This document shows positions 59,166-64,000 of a DNA stretch of 64,000 nucleotides, in pieces. Below the pieces are notes generated by a model. It ran no database searches. It saw only the letters and a list, made by a program, of their open reading frames with translations, and was not told where the DNA came from. The position numbers and the translations under genes are program-made. The stretch comes from Hymenobacter polaris (GTDB lineage: Bacteria > Bacteroidota > Bacteroidia > Cytophagales > Hymenobacteraceae): positions 1,364,001 through 1,428,000 of the forward strand of contig NZ_JABBGH010000002.1 of the NCBI RefSeq assembly GCF_012927305.1, read 5' to 3'. Each line of letters begins with the position of its first letter. The first letter of the stretch is position 1.

Positions 59166-59324
59166 ATGAAACGTACCTACCAACCCTCGCAGCGTAAGCG
59201 TCGCAACAAGCACGGCTTCCGCGAGCGCATGGCTTCGGCCAACGGCCGCAACGTGCTGGCCCGCCGCCGCGCCAAAGGCCGCAAGCGCCTTACCGTATCC
59301 GACGAAGGCCGCCACAAGCGCTAG
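59166..59324 (+). CDS. rpmH: Large ribosomal subunit protein bL34
   Basis: 52 residues: [20 protein letters not shown], then [20 protein letters not shown] and a short end. The standard L34 sequence, strongly basic. Binds 23S rRNA. Followed by rnpA after 128 nt, the normal order. Confidence 0.97.
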   Translation: MKRTYQPSQRKRRNKHGFRERMASANGRNVLARRRAKGRKRLTVSDEGRHKR

Positions 59325-59452
59325 TCTATTAGGCTGTTAGCTTAGCGCTAGTAGCTACCAGCTAGCAGATGCCGCATTGCGAAGGCAGCGTATTTCCGAC
59401 TTTTGTCGAAAATGCTGGCCATTGCAATGCGGCTTCGCTATGTTAACTAACA

Positions 59453-59890
59453 ATGGACGAGCTACCCACCGCTAGCCAGCCGCCAAAAGCGCCCCGCAAG
59501 TATACCTTTCCGAAAGAGGAACACCTGTGCCGCAAAAAGCTGATTGAGCAGCTTTTCAGCAAGCAGGGTTCCTCTTTTGGCGTTTACCCCCTGCGCCTTA
59601 CCTGGCTGCCGGCCCCAGAGCGCAGCAGCGCGCCGCCCCAGGTGCTCATCAGCGTCAGTAAGCGCACCTTTAAGCGGGCCGTCGACCGCAACCGCCTCAA
59701 GCGCCTCATTCGCGAGGCCTACCGCCTTCATAAGTACCGCCTGCTGGAAGCGGCGGGCGGCCACCCCGTAGCCGCGCTCGGTATCTTGTACACGGGCAAA
59801 GAAAAAAGCGGGCTGCCGCTCATCGAAAAAAAATTAATTTCCGGGTTTACTCGTTTGCTGGCCGAGCCGGCGGTGCAACCAGTGCCGTAG
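59453..59890 (+). CDS. rnpA: Ribonuclease P protein component
   Basis: 145 residues. The RNR motif is clear: VLISVSKRTFKRAVDRNRLKRLIREAYR at residues 64-91. N-terminus is extended by about 15 residues (MDELPTASQPPKAPRK). Works with the RNA subunit to mature tRNA 5' ends. Downstream of rpmH as usual; yidD, which normally follows, is elsewhere (4671). Confidence 0.94.
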   Translation: MDELPTASQPPKAPRKYTFPKEEHLCRKKLIEQLFSKQGSSFGVYPLRLTWLPAPERSSAPPQVLISVSKRTFKRAVDRNRLKRLIREAYRLHKYRLLEAAGGHPVAALGILYTGKEKSGLPLIEKKLISGFTRLLAEPAVQPVP

Positions 59891-60007
59891 CGTGCTTATC
59901 TTCAAGTAGCAATAGGCAGCGGCCTAGGCCGGCCCGCACTGCGAGGCGGCCGGGTAAGCAAGGCAAGCTGTTACCTCCTTGTTCTTTAGTCAGTATCTTT
60001 TCGCCCG

Positions 60008-61705
60008 ATGATTAGCCGTAAGAAAGTACTCGCCGTTTTGGCCCTGAGCACCCTGGGCCTAGCCAGCTTCCGCGTAGCGTCTGACAGCGAGCGCTACTTC
60101 GAGATTGCCAAAAACCTCGATATTTTCGCTACGCTTTTCAAGGAGGTGAACACGTACTACGTGGATGAGATTACGCCCGGCAAGCTGGTGAAAACCGGCA
60201 TCGATGGGATGCTCAAGTCGCTCGACCCCTACACCAACTACATCCCCGAAGATGATATTGAGGATTTTCGCACCCTCACCACCGGGCAGTACGGCGGCAT
60301 TGGGGCGGTAGTCATCAAGCGCAACGGTAAAACCGTGGTGCAGAGCGCCTACGAGGGCTACCCGGCCCAAAAGGCGGGCCTGCTGCCCGGCGATGAAATC
60401 TTGACTATCAACAACGTAAACGTTGATAAAAAGACCAACGCCGATATCAGCAAGCTGCTCAAGGGCCAGGCTAACTCGGTAGCCAAGCTCATCGTGACGC
60501 GCTACGGCCAGGACAAGCCGGTGGAGGTGAACATCACCCGCGACCGCATCCAGGTGGAGAACGTGCCTTACTACGGCATGCTGACCAACGACATTGGCTA
60601 CTTCCAGCTATCGGGCTTTACCATGGATGCCGGCCGCGAAGTGCGCAACGCCGTGGTGCGGCTCAAGGAAAAAGGCGCTAAAAAGCTGGTGTTTGACATT
60701 CGCGACAACCCCGGCGGCTTGCTCAACGAGGCGGTGAATATAGCTAACCTCTTTGTGGACAAGGGTCTGGATGTGGTGAGCACCAAAGGCAAAGTGACGG
60801 AGTGGAACAAGACGTACAAGGCGCTGGACGTGCCGTTGGATACGCAGATTCCGATTGCCATCATCACCAGCAACCGCTCGGCGTCGGCCTCGGAAATTGT
60901 GTCGGGCGTGCTGCAGGACTACGACCGGGCCGTGCTGGTAGGCGAGCGCACCTTCGGCAAGGGCTTGGTGCAAGCCACGCGCCCGCTCAGTTACAACTCG
61001 CAGCTGAAAGTAACCACGGCCAAGTACTACATCCCCAGTGGCCGCTGCATTCAGGAAATCGACTACTCGCACCGCGGCGAAGATGGTAGCCTCACGAAGT
61101 TTCCCGACTCGCTACGCACGGCCTTCAAAACCCAGGCCGGCCGCATTGTGTACGACGGCGGCGGCGTGGCCCCCGATATCGACATTCAGGACCGCGGCAT
61201 TGCCGACATCACGCGGGTGCTCATTCAGAAAAGCTACCTCTTCGACTTCGCTACGCGCTACCGCTCCGAGCACGCTACTATTGCGCCGGCCCGTGAGTTT
61301 CACCTCACGGAAGCTGATTACCAGAAGTTTGTGGCTTTCCTGCAAGGAAAAAACATCAGTTATAACACTGATGCCGAGCGCGCCCTCACCGACCTCACCA
61401 AAAAGGTGAAGGAGGACAAGCACTACGACGACGTGAAGCTGGAGCTGGCCACCATTCAGCGCAAAGTGGCCGTCAATAAAACCAACGACCTCCAGCGCTT
61501 CAAGCCCGAAATTCGCGACCTGCTAGAAACCGAAATAGCCTCACGCTACTACTATGAGAAGGGCCGCACCGAAGCCAGCTTCGACGACGACCTCAACGTG
61601 CAAGCGGCTATCGCCGTTCTCAACGACCCTAACCGCTACGCCGCGCTGCTTAAGCCCGGCGGCCAGGCAGCGAGTGCTAAAAAAGGCGCAGGAGTGCCGA
61701 AGTAA
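60008..61705 (+). CDS. S41-family (CtpA-like) periplasmic protease with PDZ domain
   Basis: 565 residues. N-terminal hydrophobic export segment (VLAVLALSTLGLASF), PDZ at about residues 95-160 (GGIGAVVI, AGLLPGDEILTINN), then the serine protease core: DIRDNPGGLL, catalytic Ser293 in SNRSASASEIVSG and Lys318 in TFGKGLVQ. C-terminal extension to residue 565 with helical, charged sequence. Degrades or processes envelope proteins in relatives. Has its own terminator. Confidence 0.93.
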   Translation: MISRKKVLAVLALSTLGLASFRVASDSERYFEIAKNLDIFATLFKEVNTYYVDEITPGKLVKTGIDGMLKSLDPYTNYIPEDDIEDFRTLTTGQYGGIGAVVIKRNGKTVVQSAYEGYPAQKAGLLPGDEILTINNVNVDKKTNADISKLLKGQANSVAKLIVTRYGQDKPVEVNITRDRIQVENVPYYGMLTNDIGYFQLSGFTMDAGREVRNAVVRLKEKGAKKLVFDIRDNPGGLLNEAVNIANLFVDKGLDVVSTKGKVTEWNKTYKALDVPLDTQIPIAIITSNRSASASEIVSGVLQDYDRAVLVGERTFGKGLVQATRPLSYNSQLKVTTAKYYIPSGRCIQEIDYSHRGEDGSLTKFPDSLRTAFKTQAGRIVYDGGGVAPDIDIQDRGIADITRVLIQKSYLFDFATRYRSEHATIAPAREFHLTEADYQKFVAFLQGKNISYNTDAERALTDLTKKVKEDKHYDDVKLELATIQRKVAVNKTNDLQRFKPEIRDLLETEIASRYYYEKGRTEASFDDDLNVQAAIAVLNDPNRYAALLKPGGQAASAKKGAGVPK

Positions 61706-61731
61706 AACAAAGGCAGATTTGCCTCGGGAAC

Positions 61732-61764
61732 AGTAGATTTGGCAACAAGTCTACTATTTTTTTT
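61732..61764 (+). terminator. Terminator after the S41 protease
   Basis: AGTAGA / TCTACT stem with a 12-nt loop, then ATTTTTTTT. Confidence 0.75.
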
Positions 61765-61768
61765 AGCT

Positions 61769-62275
61769 ATGAATAGCTGGTTATTGAGAATCAAGAATTG
61801 GCAAATATTTCTAATTTATATTATCGGCTCTAACGTAGGCAAACTGCTATTAAAACAGCCTGAGTTTGCAGAGTGGGTATTTGCAGTATTATTGATTAGC
61901 TATGTAGGCTGGTACGTATTAGTAGGTAATACTTTATACCGCTACTTGCCTAGGAACGCTACGTACAGCATGACTTGGTTTACAGTAGACGCTTTTATTG
62001 TCGTCGTATCCTACGCGGCTTTTGTATTCATATTTGATGGGGATTTTGAAAGCAATGGTTTAGTAGCATTGCCTGCATTTTATATATTCTTCGCAATCGC
62101 TCATTTATTCTGGTTTCCGGCAGCAGCACTTGTATCAATCGAAAACCAGAAAGAAGCAACGTTTAGCCAGTATGCAGGTACTGCTATACAATTATTCTTT
62201 TGGCCTATCGGCATATGGTTTGTGCAGCCACGGCTTAATAAGCTTAGCCAGCAAGCGCAGGAGCCCAGCGAATAG
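61769..62275 (+). CDS. Four-segment membrane protein, unknown function, AT-rich
   Basis: 168 residues from ATG 61769, just after the terminator T-run. Hydrophobic segments WQIFLIYIIGSNVGKLL, WVFAVLLISYVGWYVLV, TVDAFIVVVSYAAFVFIF and LPAFYIFFAIAHLFWFPAAALV, and a final FSQYAGTAIQLFFWPIGIWFV. Base composition is clearly more AT-rich than neighbours. No family recognised. Ends 5 nt before the stop of hldD (convergent). Confidence 0.6.
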   Translation: MNSWLLRIKNWQIFLIYIIGSNVGKLLLKQPEFAEWVFAVLLISYVGWYVLVGNTLYRYLPRNATYSMTWFTVDAFIVVVSYAAFVFIFDGDFESNGLVALPAFYIFFAIAHLFWFPAAALVSIENQKEATFSQYAGTAIQLFFWPIGIWFVQPRLNKLSQQAQEPSE

Positions 62276-62280
62276 TATTT

Positions 62281-63249
62281 TTAGTAATACTTCCCCTCCA
62301 CTAAATACCCCTGCACGTAATCCCGAATGCCTTCTTCGAGCGTGGCGAAGTGCAGGTCGTAGCCAGCGGCGCGGAGCTTGCGTATGTCGGCCTCGGTGAA
62401 GTACTGGTAGTTGTCGCGGATATCCTCGGGCGTGTCGCGGAACCGGATGTCGACGGGGCGGCCTAGGGCCTCGAAGGTGTTCAAGGCCAGGTCCATGAAG
62501 GTGCGGGCCTGGCCGGTGCCCAGGTTGTAGAGGCCGCTGTGGGTGCGGTGGTGCAGGAAGAAGTAGCACACTTCCACCACATCCTTCACGTACACGAAGT
62601 CGCGCATCTGGCCGCCGTCCACGTAGTCGGGGTTGTGCGAGCGGAAGAGCTGCATGCTGCCATTCTCCTGAATCTGGCGGAAGGCGTGCAGGATAACGGA
62701 AGCCATGCGACCCTTGTGGTACTCGTTGGGGCCGTACACGTTGAAAAACTTGAGGCCCGCCCAGAAGTAAGGCTGTTCTTCCTGCGCCAAAGCCCACTTA
62801 TCGAAGTCGTTTTTCGAGTCGCCGTAGGGGTTGAGCGGGTGCAGTAGGGGCACCAGGGTATCGTCCTGGTCGGAGTAGCCTAGGCGGCCGTCGCCGTAAG
62901 TGGCGCCGCTGCTGGCGTACACCAGCGGCAGCTGGTAGCGCACGCAGGCCTGCCACATCTGCTTGCTGTAGTTGAGGTTAAGCAGGTCGAACACGGCCGG
63001 GTCCTGCTCGGTGGTGTCGGTGCGGGCCCCTAGGTGGAAGATGAACTCAACCTGCTCGTGGTGCTGGTCGAGCCAGGTAAAGAACTCCTCGCGGTCCACG
63101 TACTCGCGCAGCTTTTTGCCCCGGATGTTGGGTAGCTTTTTCTCGACGGCAAAATTATCAACCACCACGATATCGTTGAAATTGGCGGCGTTGAGGCGGG
63201 TGACAAGGCAGCTGGCGATGAAGCCGGCGGCGCCGGTGACGACTATCAT
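62281..63249 (-). CDS. hldD: ADP-glyceromanno-heptose 6-epimerase
   Basis: 322 residues from ATG 63249. Last step of ADP-heptose synthesis. NAD(P)-binding motif VTGAAGFIAS at residues 4-13; catalytic Tyr142 and Lys146 in NPYGDSKNDFD (YxxxK). Also seen: FNVYGPNEYHKG, VYVKDVV and LYNLGTGQARTF. gmhA, the first step, is 23 kb away. Divergent from the BtuF-like gene. Confidence 0.93.
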   Translation of the reverse strand: MIVVTGAAGFIASCLVTRLNAANFNDIVVVDNFAVEKKLPNIRGKKLREYVDREEFFTWLDQHHEQVEFIFHLGARTDTTEQDPAVFDLLNLNYSKQMWQACVRYQLPLVYASSGATYGDGRLGYSDQDDTLVPLLHPLNPYGDSKNDFDKWALAQEEQPYFWAGLKFFNVYGPNEYHKGRMASVILHAFRQIQENGSMQLFRSHNPDYVDGGQMRDFVYVKDVVEVCYFFLHHRTHSGLYNLGTGQARTFMDLALNTFEALGRPVDIRFRDTPEDIRDNYQYFTEADIRKLRAAGYDLHFATLEEGIRDYVQGYLVEGKYY

Positions 63250-63348
63250 AGGGTAGTAAGCAAGTAGCGTGGACGCTGCGAGTCCGCGCGGGAGTAACAG
63301 TCCGGGGGATGGCACGCGCGGACGCGCAGCGCCCGCGGTGCAGTCCCT

Positions 63349-63356
63349 CAAAGGTA
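63349..63356 (-). promoter_or_regulatory. -7 box of hldD
   Basis: TACCTTTG on the minus strand, 100 nt before the hldD start; faces the -7 box of the divergent gene at 63383. Confidence 0.5.
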
Positions 63357-63382
63357 CTGCCAGCCGGCCTGGTAGGTTGGGC

Positions 63383-63390
63383 TACCTTTG
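63383..63390 (+). promoter_or_regulatory. -7 box of the BtuF-like gene, 5 nt from ATG
   Basis: TACCTTTG ends 5 nt before the ATG at 63396, implying a leaderless or nearly leaderless transcript if used. Confidence 0.5.
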
Positions 63391-63395
63391 CGGCC

Positions 63396-64000
63396 ATGCG
63401 TCTTTCGCCCTTTTTACTGATTGGCTGCGTGCTCCTAGGGGCCTGCCAGGCCCACGACCAGCCGGCCGCCGCCCCAGCCACCGTGCAGGTGCGCGACGAC
63501 CTGGGCCGCTCCGTGACGCTGCCCGCCTATCCGCGCCGCCTGGTGTCCCTAGCCCCTAGCATGACCGAAATGCTTTATGCCGTGGCCGATACCAGCACCA
63601 TCATCGCCCGCACCCAGGCCGACGACTACCCCGCCGCCGTGCTGCGCAAGCCGGTAGTAAACTCGTATCCGCTTGATATAGAGCGCCTGGTGACGCTGCA
63701 TCCCGACGCCGTATTCACGGTGGAAGGCCTGACGCCGCCCGACGCGGCCGAGCGCCTGCGCCAGCTGGGCATTCCGGTGTACTACCAGAAATACCGCCGG
63801 GTAGGCGACGTGCTGCGCGGCCTAATCACCCTAGGCCGCCTGCTGGGCCGCGACGCGCAGGCCCGCCGCCTCACCGATTCGCTGCAGCGGCAGCTGCACG
63901 CGCTGGCCACCTGCCCGGCGCCCGGCGCCCGGCCCACGGTGCTGGCCCTGGCCGCGGCCGACCCCATGTACGCCTATGGGCAAAACACGCTGTTTACGGA
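63396..64000 (+). CDS. BtuF-like ABC-transporter substrate-binding lipoprotein, 3' partial
   Basis: About 201 residues in the window, open at the right edge. Lipobox LLGACQA (Cys17). Then LPAYPRRLVSLAPSMTEMLYAVA, SYPLDIERLVTLHPDAVFTVEGL, and RRVGDVLRGLITLGRLLGRDA: the helical-backbone metal-receptor fold of vitamin B12 or iron-chelate binders. Substrate not determinable; permease genes would be expected beyond the edge. Confidence 0.85.
   Translation, partial: MRLSPFLLIGCVLLGACQAHDQPAAAPATVQVRDDLGRSVTLPAYPRRLVSLAPSMTEMLYAVADTSTIIARTQADDYPAAVLRKPVVNSYPLDIERLVTLHPDAVFTVEGLTPPDAAERLRQLGIPVYYQKYRRVGDVLRGLITLGRLLGRDAQARRLTDSLQRQLHALATCPAPGARPTVLALAAADPMYAYGQNTLFT

Noticed and set aside
58953..59315. 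N-terminal extension of the M61 peptidase by about 120 residues
   Set aside because: Antisense to rpmH and its promoter; the family N-terminus starts at the ATG at 58952.

Overview
The window looks like chromosomal DNA from a GC-rich member of the Bacteroidota, most likely a Hymenobacter-type organism (order Cytophagales). Several things point there. Promoter -7 boxes follow the Bacteroidota form TAnnTTTG, sometimes with a TTG 18-20 nt upstream. Typical families are present: an IPExxxVDY protein next to pyruvate kinase, PorT-type and PorV/PorQ-like outer-membrane barrels, a RemB/Wzi-like barrel, TlpA-type thioredoxins and the acpP-fabF-rnc cluster. Bases are strongly GC-rich except in a few short islands. 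The genus is an inference; no rRNA is present.

Layout. 0-4.5 kb: the end of a transglutaminase-like protein, then a translationally coupled pair of outer-membrane proteins (a PorV/PorQ-like barrel and a helix-hairpin-helix plus barrel protein). 4.6-8 kb: yidD, a beta-propeller-like lipoprotein, lgt, and an ECF sigma factor with a membrane partner. 8.2-15.7 kb: housekeeping block with nadE, rnc, fabF, acpP, the IPExxxVDY gene, pyk and rpsT. 15.8-22.5 kb: YheT hydrolase, cupin, cysE-cysK, TspO-like protein, tpiA, a small secreted protein and prmA. 22.6-29 kb: a giant 1902-residue secreted protein and plsY. 29-35 kb: a low-GC secreted protein, an M20 dipeptidase, two PorT-type barrels, a PagL-like lipid A deacylase and a membrane protein. 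35-42 kb: pyrD, a HepT/MntA toxin-antitoxin pair, comM, gmhA, a small membrane protein, an MsbA-type ABC exporter and a short hypothetical gene boxed by inverted repeats. 42-48.6 kb: RemB/Wzi-like protein, GNAT-like protein, upp, small membrane protein and an MscS channel. 48.6-52.7 kb: accessory segment with an AT-rich orphan gene, a MazF-type toxin module, an AraC regulator, a flavin monooxygenase and a membrane-anchored HExxH protein. 52.8-64 kb: DEAD-box helicase, tRNA-His, PfkB kinase, TlpA, M61 peptidase, rpmH-rnpA, S41 protease, hldD and the start of a BtuF-like lipoprotein.

No insertion sequence, prophage or CRISPR array is visible. The unusual material lies in short repeats. There are at least three families of intergenic palindromes (about 90-110 bp hairpins carrying TGCTGAGC/GATGCTTCGG, about 60 bp elements carrying GATTTAACGGATTT, and TTGCGAGC hairpins). 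In the first two, stem sequences differ between copies but remain self-complementary. In addition the palindrome CCTAGG recurs throughout, mostly inside genes as Leu-Gly read CTA GGG.

Functionally the window is mostly core metabolism and envelope biogenesis: lipoprotein maturation (lgt), phospholipid and fatty acid synthesis (plsY, acpP, fabF), heptose synthesis (gmhA, hldD), lipid A modification (PagL-like), an MsbA-type exporter and many outer-membrane barrels, with three small defence or accessory modules dropped between them.
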